13,562 nucleotides of DNA from Methanomicrobiales archaeon (GCA_028678965.1 JAJRCM010000021.1:1-13562); one strand, 5' to 3'. Positions 1 to 6,809 are shown, numbered from the stretch's first letter. Notes: a model not told the origin generated them from the letters alone. Made by a program: numbers and translations.

Positions 1-581
1 GGACAGACTTTCCAGCAGTGCTGGCAGGTTGTGCAGGTGAAAAGACCGGTTGCTATCGCTTCGGTGATGCGATCTTTTCCATCCCGAGGATCGAGGGCAA
101 GACGCATCTCCTGTCGCATCGAGGTCGGGCCGGCGAATGACGCCACCTCCATTGCCGGGCAGACCGAGACACAGGCAAGGCACTCAATGCAGTCCCGCAA
201 GGGTTTCATGACCTCAACTTCCTCACGGTTGGGAGACCTCCCTCCCTCCCGGGGCATGATGCCGGCAAGCTTGGCGAGGACTGGCTCGAGATCGACCACC
301 AGATCCTTCTTCACCGGAAGGTTGAGGGGTTCGATGATCATCCCACTCGTTGCCTCTTCCGTGCATGCAAGGACGGGGATGCCATTCACCCGGAGGGCAC
401 AGCTACCGCATTGGCCCGTTCCACAGCAATACCGGTACGAGAGAGTGGGGTCCTGTTCGTGGACCGCATGAAGGAGGTGGAGCACACGGGCTCCCTCCTC
501 CAGATCGACCATGACATCATCGAATCGTAACGGCTCATCCTTCGATGGATCCCAGCGAAAGATCCGTGCACTGATCTTCAT
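1..581 (-). CDS. tfrB: CoM/CoB-type fumarate reductase iron-sulfur subunit, 3' part outside the window
   Basis: Electron-transfer subunit of thiol:fumarate reductase, which reduces fumarate to succinate with CoM-SH and CoB-SH and yields the heterodisulfide. My translation gives 193 residues before the window edge. An N-terminal plant-type [2Fe-2S] motif has Cys53, 58, 61 and 73 (C-x4-C-x2-C-x11-C). A bacterial-ferredoxin [4Fe-4S] motif follows with Cys131, 134, 137 and 141, then a second one with Cys183, 186, 189 and 193. TfrB proteins carry HdrB-like cysteine-rich CCG domains further on; these would lie outside the window. The ATG at 581-579 overlaps the tfrA stop codon in an ATGA arrangement, which suggests coupled translation. 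An SdhB-type succinate dehydrogenase subunit is the alternative; the TfrA partner and methanogen context favour TfrB. Confidence 0.88.
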   Translation of the reverse strand, partial: MKISARIFRWDPSKDEPLRFDDVMVDLEEGARVLHLLHAVHEQDPTLSYRYCCGTGQCGSCALRVNGIPVLACTEEATSGMIIEPLNLPVKKDLVVDLEPVLAKLAGIMPREGGRSPNREEVEVMKPLRDCIECLACVSVCPAMEVASFAGPTSMRQEMRLALDPRDGKDRITEAIATGLFTCTTCQHCWKVC

Positions 582-2206
582 TCAATCACCTGCCGGGACT
601 CGATCCCCTCTCGTGAACGGGAGATATAGGTATGGCCATAGGGAGAGGTTGCTGCATCCCACCGTGGGGAAATATCCCGTCGAACATGTGCACCTCGTGA
701 TTCTGGCCGAAGCAGGGCAGATCTCACCACCAGTGAGGCTGCACAGCAGAGGTTTCGTGCGGTAAAACACTCGATGCAGGTTTCAGCGGTTGCTGCCCGA
801 AGTGGTGCCGATGATACCTCATCGAGAATCACCTTCGTGTGGTGAAGGGATGAAGCCGTGCGGAAGATCCCCGCTCCCTCCCACATCGCTCGCTGGAGCT
901 TTCGGACCACTGACCATGGGGGGATGGAACCATTAAAATATTCCTCTCTTCGCTCTTCCAGTTCCTTGACCTGCAGAGGGTCTATACGGGTGGATACATT
1001 CCTTGCCTGCCCCGCTGCTTCACCCGCCCGTCTCCCAAAAACTTGGGTGTCAGCGAGGGCGTTACCCCCCAGCCGATTGGCACCATGAACTCCCCCGGTG
1101 ACCTCGCCACAGGCAAAAAGGCCCGGTACCGTCGTGCAGCACTGGGGACTAATCCGCAACCCCCCCATCATGTGGTGAGCGGTGGGTGCGACTTCCATAG
1201 GCTCCTTTCTGATATCGACTCCAAACTTGAGGAACTGTTCGAGCATTACCGGCAATCGCTCCTCAATGGTAGCGGCGGAGAGGTGGGTTACATCGAGATA
1301 TACGCCCTTATGGGGAGTCCCCCTCCCCTCTTCAATCTCGGTGGCAATGGCACGGGCGACGACATCTCTCGTTGAGAGTTCCATCCGTGCCGGGTCGTAG
1401 CGTGCCATGAACCGTTCACCACGGCTATTGAGGAGAACACCCCCCTCTCCCCTCACTGCCTCAGTCACCAGACGCCCCCGGGCATCATAGGGATAGACAG
1501 CTCCGGTGGGATGGAACTGAACCATCTCCATATCAATCAGCTCCGCACCAGCACGGTAGCCAAGAGCAAATCCATCTCCCGTTCCAGTCGCGGAATTGGT
1601 GGAGATATCGAACATCCGTGTCCCTCCACCCGTAGCAAGGATTGTACTTGCAGCATGGATGATGGTCATCTCACTTTTAGTATCCAGTGCTACTGCTCCG
1701 ATAACACGATTATCGGATATGAGCAGATCAATCACTGTCATCTCCTGGAGAAGCTGCACCCCACTCTCCCGAAGGCGTTCGAGAAGGGTAAGCATCATCT
1801 CATGGCCAGAGCGATCACCGGCATAGCAGGTACGGGGGAACCGTTGCCCTCCGAAGGAGCGCTGGGCTGGCTCATTCAACGAAGTCACATCAAACAGTGC
1901 TCCCCAGGATAGGAGCTCTGCAAAACGGGCCGGTGATTCAGCGACAAGAAGTCTCACCAGCTCGGGATCATTCAGGTAAGCTCCCCCGCGTAGTGTGTCC
2001 TCCTCATGCAGCATACAGGAATCCTGGGCACTGAGCACCGCATTATAGCCACCCTCTGCCATAGGGGTGCACCCACCCTTTCCTGCGAGGCTCTTGGAGA
2101 CAAGAACTGTCTCCCCATACTGGTCTGCCTCAATAGCAGCTCTGGCGCCGGCGCCACCGCTCCCTATCACCAGCACGTGGCACTGTATCGTGTCATCCGC
2201 ACGCAT
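578..2206 (-). CDS. tfrA: CoM/CoB-type fumarate reductase flavoprotein subunit
   Basis: Catalytic FAD subunit of fumarate reductase, 542 aa, normal for the FrdA/SdhA/TfrA family. The Rossmann dinucleotide motif GSGGAG is at residues 15-20 and the ATGGG motif near 191-195. The fumarate-site residues of the family are present: His232 (FHPTG), Thr248/Glu249/Arg252 (VTEAVRG), the TRD arginine near 280, His344 (TAHHMMGG) and Arg378 (NRLGGNAL). The histidine that carries covalent FAD in FrdA/SdhA is replaced by Cys46 (GGCTPMAEGG), so FAD is probably bound non-covalently. The C-terminus has the LLRPESRGAH helix typical of the family. It is first in a tfrAB operon and diverges from lysC. The ATG at 2206 has no clear Shine-Dalgarno site and the leader should be short. 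Its role is probably anabolic fumarate reduction in an incomplete reductive TCA branch; that is inference. Confidence 0.9.
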   Translation of the reverse strand: MRADDTIQCHVLVIGSGGAGARAAIEADQYGETVLVSKSLAGKGGCTPMAEGGYNAVLSAQDSCMLHEEDTLRGGAYLNDPELVRLLVAESPARFAELLSWGALFDVTSLNEPAQRSFGGQRFPRTCYAGDRSGHEMMLTLLERLRESGVQLLQEMTVIDLLISDNRVIGAVALDTKSEMTIIHAASTILATGGGTRMFDISTNSATGTGDGFALGYRAGAELIDMEMVQFHPTGAVYPYDARGRLVTEAVRGEGGVLLNSRGERFMARYDPARMELSTRDVVARAIATEIEEGRGTPHKGVYLDVTHLSAATIEERLPVMLEQFLKFGVDIRKEPMEVAPTAHHMMGGLRISPQCCTTVPGLFACGEVTGGVHGANRLGGNALADTQVFGRRAGEAAGQARNVSTRIDPLQVKELEERREEYFNGSIPPWSVVRKLQRAMWEGAGIFRTASSLHHTKVILDEVSSAPLRAATAETCIECFTARNLCCAASLVVRSALLRPESRGAHVRRDISPRWDAATSPYGHTYISRSREGIESRQVIE

Positions 2207-2222
2207 CGTATTATTAGGTGCG

Positions 2223-2234
2223 ATGTACGTACAT
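2223..2234. promoter_or_regulatory. 12-bp perfect palindrome between divergent tfrA and lysC
   Basis: ATGTACGTACAT is its own reverse complement. It sits in the 59-bp gap between the two divergent genes, next to the AT-rich element at 2233-2240 that is the only TATA candidate for either direction. That position suits an operator controlling one or both genes. No factor can be named from the sequence. Confidence 0.4.
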
Positions 2235-2240
2235 AAAATA
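2233..2240 (+). promoter_or_regulatory. Candidate TATA box for lysC
   Basis: ATAAAATA lies about 30 bp before the lysC ATG. Archaeal transcription starts roughly 25 bp after the TATA centre, so the lysC mRNA would be nearly leaderless. A weak GTGAG ribosome site is at 2256-2260. The same AT-rich stretch read on the other strand is correctly spaced to serve tfrA. Confidence 0.45.
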
Positions 2241-2265
2241 ATTGTACCGAGGAACGTGAGCCTCT

Positions 2266-3666
2266 ATGCGGCTTTTAATGAAATTCGGCGGCACTTCTGT
2301 GGGGGATGGAGAACGGATGCGTCGGGTGGCAGAGATTGTGGCCATATCGCGACGGGAGGGGAATGAGCTGGCGGTCGTGGTTTCGGCCATGACTGGCGTG
2401 ACCGACCAGCTGATCAGGATGGCAAACGAGGTATCCTCCTCAACGAAGACGATCCCTCTTGATCCCTTTATCGAATCGCTGAGGGAACGACATATAAAGG
2501 CACTCATGATCGCGGCTCCCGATCACATGGGATCAGTAGGGCCTCTTCTCGATGAACGCCTGGAGAGCCTCAAGAATATCCTCACTGCGGTCTTCAACCT
2601 GAGTGAACTGACCTCACGCTCCCGTGATTATATCGTCTCGTTTGGTGAACGCCTCTCGGCAGCCATCCTTTGCGCAGCACTGAAGCAGCAGGGAATCCCA
2701 TCGGTACTTCTCGGTGGGTGTGAAGCAGGTATCATTACCACTCCAAACCATGGAGACGCCCTTGCTCTCCCTATGAGCGAGAGCCGGATCAAGAAGAAGA
2801 TCGTCCCCCTGATCAGCACCTGTGTTCCGGTTATCATGGGGTATATGGGATGTACCGAGAAAGGCATCATCACTACCCTGGGGAGAAGCGGATCAGACTA
2901 CTCGGCTACGATAGTCGGTGCTGGCATGGATGCCGATGAGATCTGGATATGGACCGATGTGGACGGGGTCATGACCTCAGACCCACGCCTGATAAAAAAT
3001 GCACGGGTTGTCCCCTCCATCTCCTACCTAGAGGCAATGGAGCTTTCGTATTTCGGTGCCAAGGTGCTGCATCCCCGCTCACTGGAGCCTGCGATGCGCA
3101 AGGATATCCCCATCCGTGTGAAAAACACCTTTAATCCCACCTTCACAGGAACATTGGTATCCAGGGAGGGTCATGTCGATCGGCGGGTGGTGAAGGCGGT
3201 CACTATCATCGAAAAGGTGGCGCTGGTAAACATCACTGGAGTCCAGATGATTGGGCGACCGGGTGTTGCCCGGACCATATTCGCCGCACTGTCCGAAAAG
3301 GATGTGAACGTGATGATGATCTCCCAGGGGTCTTCAGAGGCGAATATCTCACTCATTATCGAAGAAGCGCACCTCGAAAATGCCCTGGAAGCCCTCTCCA
3401 GCGTCCAGAAATACGGGTTTTTCCGCGAGGTGACCTCAGACCCCGATGTCGTCGCGATTGCGGTGGTGGGAGCAGGTATGGCGGGTATCCCGGGTATTGC
3501 TGGGCGAATCTTCACTGCCCTTGGCAACGCTGGTATCAATATCATCATGATCTCCCAGGGCTCCTCAGAGGTGAATATCTCGTTTGTGGTGAAGACCGCA
3601 GAAGGGAAGCGAACCCTCCAGATCCTCCACGATGAGTTCCATCTCTCGGAGGCCTTCCATGACTAG
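2266..3666 (+). CDS. lysC: Aspartate kinase with two ACT domains
   Basis: Phosphorylates L-aspartate, the first step towards lysine, threonine and methionine. It has 466 aa. The N-terminus carries the amino-acid kinase signature KFGGTSVG at residues 6-13. The kinase domain continues with SFGERLSA and the GRSGSDYSA and DVDGV motifs. Two tandem ACT domains occupy roughly 315-385 and 393-466, and both contain the segment MISQGSSE followed by (A/V)NIS, which marks an internal duplication. In this family the ACT pair senses end-product amino acids, so allosteric feedback is expected; which amino acid cannot be read from the sequence. It is the first gene after the divergent promoter, and its end overlaps purM by 8 nt. 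It lacks a homoserine dehydrogenase fusion. The gene symbol follows the monofunctional enzyme. Confidence 0.93.
   Translation: MRLLMKFGGTSVGDGERMRRVAEIVAISRREGNELAVVVSAMTGVTDQLIRMANEVSSSTKTIPLDPFIESLRERHIKALMIAAPDHMGSVGPLLDERLESLKNILTAVFNLSELTSRSRDYIVSFGERLSAAILCAALKQQGIPSVLLGGCEAGIITTPNHGDALALPMSESRIKKKIVPLISTCVPVIMGYMGCTEKGIITTLGRSGSDYSATIVGAGMDADEIWIWTDVDGVMTSDPRLIKNARVVPSISYLEAMELSYFGAKVLHPRSLEPAMRKDIPIRVKNTFNPTFTGTLVSREGHVDRRVVKAVTIIEKVALVNITGVQMIGRPGVARTIFAALSEKDVNVMMISQGSSEANISLIIEEAHLENALEALSSVQKYGFFREVTSDPDVVAIAVVGAGMAGIPGIAGRIFTALGNAGINIIMISQGSSEVNISFVVKTAEGKRTLQILHDEFHLSEAFHD
3648..3652 (+). promoter_or_regulatory. Ribosome binding site that fixes the purM start
   Basis: GGAGG lies 6 nt before the ATG at 3659 and inside the last codons of lysC. 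The in-frame ATG at 3632 would give a 9-residue extension, has no such site, and would add residues that PurM proteins do not have. Confidence 0.7.
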
Positions 3667-4657
3667 TCTCACCTACCGTGAGGCTGGTGTGGATATCGAC
3701 CTGGAACGGACTGCGATCGAGGCGTTGATCCGCCGGCTCACCTTCCGGCGGAAAGGTCAGTACGGGATGATGGGGGAGATAGGTCATTTTTCAGGTTTGA
3801 TAGAGTTCGGAACCCAGGTGCTTGCCCTCACCACTGATGGGGTTGGGACGAAGATGGTGGTCGCAGAGCGCCTGAAGAACTGGAAGACCATCGGGATCGA
3901 TTGCATCGCGATGAATGTGAACGATCTCTACGTGATGAATATCGAACCCATCGCCTTTGTGGACTATATTGCTTCTGATAAGGTCTCAGAAACGGTGATG
4001 TCCCAGATAGGTGAGGGACTCAATGAAGGTGCACGGCAAGCCAACATCAATATCGTCGGCGGTGAGACCGCTTCCCTGAAGGGCTTAGTCAACGGCGTTG
4101 ATCTCGCCGGCACCTGTCTCGGTGTTCAAGCTCGCGAACGAGTGGTGACCGGAAGCCGGATCCAGCCCGGTGATGTGATGGTGGGGATCCCCTCCACAGG
4201 TATTCATAGTAACGGGCTCACACTCGCGAGGCGTATTATCGAAGCTAATAGCGATTATGGTGAACGACTCCCAGGTGGCAGGAGGCTGGGAGAGGAACTC
4301 CTCACCCCCACCCGTATCTATCACCAGACCCTGCCCGTCTGTGCGGCGTGCACGGTGCATGGTATGTGCCACATTACCGGGAGCGGCCTTCTTAACTTTC
4401 TGCGGCTCACCAGGTACGGATTTGAGATAGACCACCCTCTCCCCCCTCAGGAGATTTTTCACTGGTTGAAAGAAACCGGGGAGGTATCAACAGAGGAGAT
4501 GTACCGTACATTCAATATGGGTATGGGCTACGCCTTCATCCTGCCGCAAGCTGGTGTGGAGACCGTCAAACAGTATTTCCCTGATGGCCGGGTTGTTGGT
4601 ACCTGTGTCGAAAAACCCGGGATACGTATCGAAGGCCAGCCAGTGGAGTACCACTAA
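3659..4657 (+). CDS. purM: Phosphoribosylformylglycinamidine cyclo-ligase (AIR synthetase)
   Basis: Converts formylglycinamidine ribonucleotide and ATP to aminoimidazole ribonucleotide, the fifth step of purine synthesis, in the cytosol. It has 332 aa from the ATG at 3659, close to the usual 330-350. Family motifs are TDGVGTK (59-65), the IDCIAMNVNDL segment (80-90), GGETASL, and GIHSNGLTLAR. The start was chosen from the GGAGG site 6 nt upstream. It overlaps lysC by 8 nt, so translation is probably coupled although the pathways differ. Its 3' end overlaps the convergent ZPR1 gene by 4 nt, which leaves no room for a separate terminator. purF lies 2.4 kb away in another transcript, so purine genes are scattered here. 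Confidence 0.94.
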   Translation: MTSLTYREAGVDIDLERTAIEALIRRLTFRRKGQYGMMGEIGHFSGLIEFGTQVLALTTDGVGTKMVVAERLKNWKTIGIDCIAMNVNDLYVMNIEPIAFVDYIASDKVSETVMSQIGEGLNEGARQANINIVGGETASLKGLVNGVDLAGTCLGVQARERVVTGSRIQPGDVMVGIPSTGIHSNGLTLARRIIEANSDYGERLPGGRRLGEELLTPTRIYHQTLPVCAACTVHGMCHITGSGLLNFLRLTRYGFEIDHPLPPQEIFHWLKETGEVSTEEMYRTFNMGMGYAFILPQAGVETVKQYFPDGRVVGTCVEKPGIRIEGQPVEYH

Positions 4658-5187
4658 GCGGTCTCCTCTATCGTCTCCCCACCCATCAACTGTCTCTCAG
4701 CGCTATCACTGATGATAGCGCTATTTCCCGATGGATCCTCAAGAATGAAGATGAACGGCAGATTGCCGCCAAATGCCCGGTCGATGGTGGTGAGCACCTG
4801 GTCTGCCCTTTCCCGTTCCTCTCCCTCCGCAGTGCGGTGAATATTCTCCACGGTCTCCCGTATCTTCCAGAGAATTCCCTCAATATTGGTGATGCACGCC
4901 TCACAGGCCGGTCCGGGTTCAATGGTTACCCCCAATTCAGGAATCCTGATGGTCCCGCACGAACTGCGGACCACCCGTATGTTCAGGTCATCCGCTGATC
5001 GGACGGCAATACTCCATCGCACGGGCTCTCCCTCCCCGAGAATGATGGTATCGGTAAAACGATAGCCGCACTCACACAGGGCGGATGTAATTAAAATCTC
5101 AGAAAAAAAAGGAATGTCCTCTGTCTGATATTTATATTCAATCTCGCTCTGACAAACGGGGCATGGTGACTTCAGGCAATACCTCAA
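4654..5187 (-). CDS. ZPR1-type zinc finger protein
   Basis: A 177-aa archaeal ZPR1-related protein. It has an N-terminal zinc knuckle (CPVC at 9-12), the family segment IPFFSEILITSALCEC (25-40) and GYRFTDT just after it. A beta-rich ZPR1 core follows (VRSSCGTIRIPELGV), then a helical region near 100-135. Eukaryotic ZPR1 binds eEF1A; the archaeal role is not established. The second half of the zinc knuckle is C-x1-C (Cys38/Cys40) instead of the expected C-x2-C. The start is an uncommon TTG at 5187 that overlaps the sepF stop in TTGA; no ATG lies upstream of the first cysteine pair. A G-rich stretch about 7 nt before it may serve as the ribosome site. The last gene of the sepF transcript, it converges on purM. 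Confidence 0.82.
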   Translation of the reverse strand: MRYCLKSPCPVCQSEIEYKYQTEDIPFFSEILITSALCECGYRFTDTIILGEGEPVRWSIAVRSADDLNIRVVRSSCGTIRIPELGVTIEPGPACEACITNIEGILWKIRETVENIHRTAEGEERERADQVLTTIDRAFGGNLPFIFILEDPSGNSAIISDSAERQLMGGETIEETA

Positions 5188-5558
5188 GAACTGCCCCCGA
5201 GCTTCTCTCGGGAGATCTTCACTGACATGGGGGTGATCACCACATAGCGCTGATCTCCCAGGCCGACGATATCCCCGTTCACGTCTTTAGCGACATCTTT
5301 CAGGTCTTTTAGTACCCGTTCGTACGTTATCCGGTCCATCTTCAGTTTGGTCACATCCACGATGACGATATTTCCGTTATAAACCTCGTCCTTTACCTTC
5401 GGGGTGTCCTTCAGGTCTCCAATGGTGGCAACCTTCACATACATAGAGGCGGCTTCGTCCCCTTCTACACCCTCGAACGACTCCAGATCCAGATCCATGT
5501 AGTCGTCTTCGCTGACAGAGGGATTCCGGCCAATGATGCTGTCCAGAAGTTTGCTCAT
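5184..5558 (-). CDS. sepF: Archaeal SepF, membrane anchor of FtsZ
   Basis: A 124-aa cell-division protein of the SepF/DUF552 family. Residues 1-11 (MSKLLDSIIGR) form a short amphipathic helix that in SepF proteins binds the membrane. An acidic linker follows (about 15-37), then the SepF core at about 39-115, with the VKVATIGDLKD and GNIVIVDVTKL strands and the GDIVGLGDQRYVVITP end. In archaea SepF tethers FtsZ to the inner face of the membrane at midcell. No ribosome site precedes the ATG and the TATA box at 5581-5590 is spaced for a leaderless transcript. Its stop codon is shared with the TTG start of the ZPR1 gene, so the two are probably co-translated. Confidence 0.88.
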   Translation of the reverse strand: MSKLLDSIIGRNPSVSEDDYMDLDLESFEGVEGDEAASMYVKVATIGDLKDTPKVKDEVYNGNIVIVDVTKLKMDRITYERVLKDLKDVAKDVNGDIVGLGDQRYVVITPMSVKISREKLGGSS

Positions 5559-5580
5559 AAAAAAGATTAGAGAGTGATGT

Positions 5581-5590
5581 TTATTTAATA
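5581..5590 (-). promoter_or_regulatory. TATA box for sepF
   Basis: On the minus strand this reads TATTAAATAA, preceded by a purine-rich CGAAAGA that could act as a BRE. Its centre is about 27 nt before the sepF ATG, which predicts a leaderless mRNA. Confidence 0.6.
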
Positions 5591-5605
5591 GTATCTTTCG
5601 ATTCT

Positions 5606-5615
5606 AACGGCCGTT
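5606..5615. repeat. 10-bp palindrome upstream of the sepF promoter
   Basis: AACGGCCGTT is a perfect palindrome about 16 bp upstream of the sepF TATA box and just after the PUA gene stop. On the plus strand a T-run follows it, which resembles a terminator, but no plus-strand gene ends here. It could be a regulator site for sepF. Confidence 0.3.
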
Positions 5616-5620
5616 TTTTA

Positions 5621-6118
5621 TTACAGTTCCATCTTCCAGAGTAGATCTCCTACATAGTGGATAGTGCGAACCATCTTCCCTTTTGGTTGCTTAAGAAGTT
5701 CCGGTCCATCTTGGAGGGCTATTCCCACGGCGATAGGCTTCCCATACCCTTCTTCCACAATCAGTACCGGAGCACCGGCTCTTACATCGTCTGTGACCGT
5801 TGTGATCCCTGGCCGCATGATATCAGCTCCATTTATCACAAAGGGGATTGCACCTTTATCGACAGTGATTCGGCGCTGGCTGAAGGTGTGGAGAAGCGCA
5901 CCGCGGATGGTTGGAAAAGTCCATGTCTCATACTTCATGACCACCGGCTGCCGGTTGATGAGGAAGAGAGTGAAGGGGGAATCGGTCTCCACCTTCTCAA
6001 TACGATCTGATCTGAACAGATCCGATGCCGGTCCGATCTCCCGCTGAAGATCAGCCATCAGGGCAGCAGCTTCGTCTTTCCTGATGGAATGGCGTTTTTT
6101 AATACTGATTGTTCCCAT
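5621..6118 (-). CDS. PUA-domain RNA-binding protein (archaeal MCT-1-like)
   Basis: A 165-aa protein with an N-terminal alpha/beta domain of the DUF1947 type (about 1-78) and a C-terminal PUA domain (about 82-158). The PUA signature segments are VDKGAIPFVINGADIMRPGI, a central AGAPVLIVEE and GKPIAVGIA. This architecture matches predicted archaeal RNA-binding proteins related to eukaryotic MCT-1 and Tma20, which act with the small ribosomal subunit. The exact RNA target in archaea is not known. It lies upstream of sepF in the same direction, but sepF has its own TATA box 60 nt later. A TATA-like element at 6147-6155 gives a short leader; no Shine-Dalgarno site is visible. Confidence 0.84.
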   Translation of the reverse strand: MGTISIKKRHSIRKDEAAALMADLQREIGPASDLFRSDRIEKVETDSPFTLFLINRQPVVMKYETWTFPTIRGALLHTFSQRRITVDKGAIPFVINGADIMRPGITTVTDDVRAGAPVLIVEEGYGKPIAVGIALQDGPELLKQPKGKMVRTIHYVGDLLWKMEL

Positions 6119-6146
6119 CAGTCCCGATAGTACCTGTCATTTGGCT

Positions 6147-6155
6147 GATAAAAGG
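6147..6155 (-). promoter_or_regulatory. Candidate TATA box for the PUA gene
   Basis: CCTTTTATC on the minus strand lies about 33 nt before the ATG at 6118, predicting a start of transcription near 6125. Confidence 0.4.
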
Positions 6156-6226
6156 ATTGGGTTTGGGATCACGGCGACCAGCCAGCAACCAAGAAGAAAT
6201 GGGTTCAGGAATTCCCACAATCCCTG

Positions 6227-6240
6227 AAAATAAATAATAA
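6227..6240 (+). promoter_or_regulatory. Candidate TATA element in the orphan interval
   Basis: An A/T-only stretch (AAAATAAATAATAA) beginning about 28 nt before the ATG at 6255, the spacing expected for a leaderless transcript. A TTCAGG/CCTGAA inverted repeat (6204-6209 and 6223-6228) and the palindrome GGAATTCC (6208-6215) sit just upstream. Confidence 0.35.
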
Positions 6241-6254
6241 TTAGCAGATTAAGA

Positions 6255-6431
6255 ATGTCGTGGCAAAGGCGGGATCCTAAAAGACACCAGCCCTCCAAAA
6301 ACAGGAGGCCCTCACCATCATTCGATGAGGTACTCACCTTTCCTTTTGAACAGTTCGTTCTCTCAACGCACAGTGTTGGAAAAGACCCCCCCCATCGTTT
6401 CGCGCTGAAAAAACTCCTGTTTGCGATGTAA
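6255..6431 (+). CDS. Candidate small protein, 58 aa, unknown
   Basis: An ATG frame that runs to TAA at 6429-6431. The N-terminal third is strongly basic (SWQRRDPKRHQPSKNRRPS), and the rest mixes acidic, aromatic and leucine residues (SFDEVLTFPFEQFVL, then FALKKLLFAM). I do not recognise it. Support comes from the correctly spaced A/T-rich element upstream and from the lack of any other gene here. Against it: it is short, has no ribosome site, and an open frame of this length can occur by chance. The transcript could instead be a non-coding RNA that ends in the inverted repeat at 6446-6513. Confidence 0.3.
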   Translation: MSWQRRDPKRHQPSKNRRPSPSFDEVLTFPFEQFVLSTHSVGKDPPHRFALKKLLFAM

Positions 6432-6445
6432 CCCTCCGTCCACCC

Positions 6446-6513
6446 TTCGCTCACCCCAGGGTAGGAAAGGAACTATTATATGTCCCCCTTACCTCCCCAA
6501 CCCGGTGAGCGAG
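6446..6513 (+). repeat. Inverted repeat forming a possible long hairpin
   Basis: TCGCTCACC (6447-6455) and GGTGAGCGA (6504-6512) are exact reverse complements, and a U-G pair can add one more step at 6446/6513. The 48-nt interior can form further short helices, GGT/ACC (6460-6462 with 6491-6493) and AAGG/CCTT (6467-6470 with 6487-6490). It ends 7 nt before the lsm TATA box. It may be a structured 3' end, a small RNA, or a double operator. Confidence 0.4.
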
Positions 6514-6519
6514 TGTACG

Positions 6520-6528
6520 TTATATTTA
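6520..6528 (+). promoter_or_regulatory. TATA box for the lsm-rpl37e-purF operon
   Basis: TTATATTTA lies about 58 nt before the lsm ATG. Transcription should start near 6550, leaving a leader of about 32 nt that ends in AGGGTAGGTCT just before the ATG. Confidence 0.6.
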
Positions 6529-6581
6529 AGTAGGTCTCTCGCGAAAGTATTTACTCCAGACGATCAAACCAGGGTAGGTCT

Positions 6582-6809
6582 ATGACGAAACGGCCGATGG
6601 ATATTTTAGATCAGGTTCTGAATCGCCAGCCGGTCATCGTGTCCCTCAAAGGTGGCAGGGAGCTGCGGGGTATTCTCCAGGGATATGATATCCACATGAA
6701 TCTCGTCCTTGACAAGGTGGAGGAGGAGGTGAATGGTCAGGTGGTGAAAGTGGGCACCCTGATTGTTCGCGGGGACAACGTCATCTATATCTCACCTACC
6801 GTGGTGTAA
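6582..6809 (+). CDS. Archaeal Sm-like protein (LSm/SmAP)
   Basis: A 75-aa single-domain Sm protein that assembles into rings, usually heptamers, and binds U-rich RNA in archaeal RNA metabolism. The Sm1 motif spans about 18-48 and contains [10 protein letters not shown] with Asp36 and Asn40. The Sm2 motif is IVRGDNV at 61-67. These contain the uridine-pocket residues of the family. It is the first gene of a three-gene operon and is followed 12 nt later by ribosomal protein L37e. This LSm-L37e pairing is common in Euryarchaeota. The length is normal and nothing is missing. Confidence 0.95.
   Translation: MTKRPMDILDQVLNRQPVIVSLKGGRELRGILQGYDIHMNLVLDKVEEEVNGQVVKVGTLIVRGDNVIYISPTVV

Larger units (their letters stand above)
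6119..6581. other. 463-bp interval without a recognised gene
   Basis: The longest non-genic stretch here. It holds the PUA promoter at its left end and the lsm promoter at its right end. In the middle are an AT-rich promoter-like element, a 58-codon plus-strand frame and a 9-bp inverted repeat. Two copies of CCAGGGTAGG occur at 6456-6465 and 6569-6578, the second directly before lsm. A 105-codon minus-strand frame (6137-6454) also crosses it but has no family signature. I see no tRNA, rRNA or recognisable SRP or RNase P RNA. Confidence 0.6.

Noticed and set aside
1511..1912. A 133-codon plus-strand frame inside tfrA
   Set aside because: Shadow of the flavoprotein gene on the other strand.
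3311..3580. Repeated DNA encoding MISQGSSE twice
   Set aside because: It is the normal duplication of ACT domains in aspartate kinase, not a mobile or tandem repeat.
6137..6454. A 105-codon minus-strand frame across the orphan interval
   Set aside because: No ribosome site or family signature; it overlaps the PUA promoter and reads antisense to the better-placed small frame at 6255.
6456..6578. Direct repeat CCAGGGTAGG
   Set aside because: Only 10 bp and two copies; the second is partly a ribosome site, so chance or translation signals explain it.
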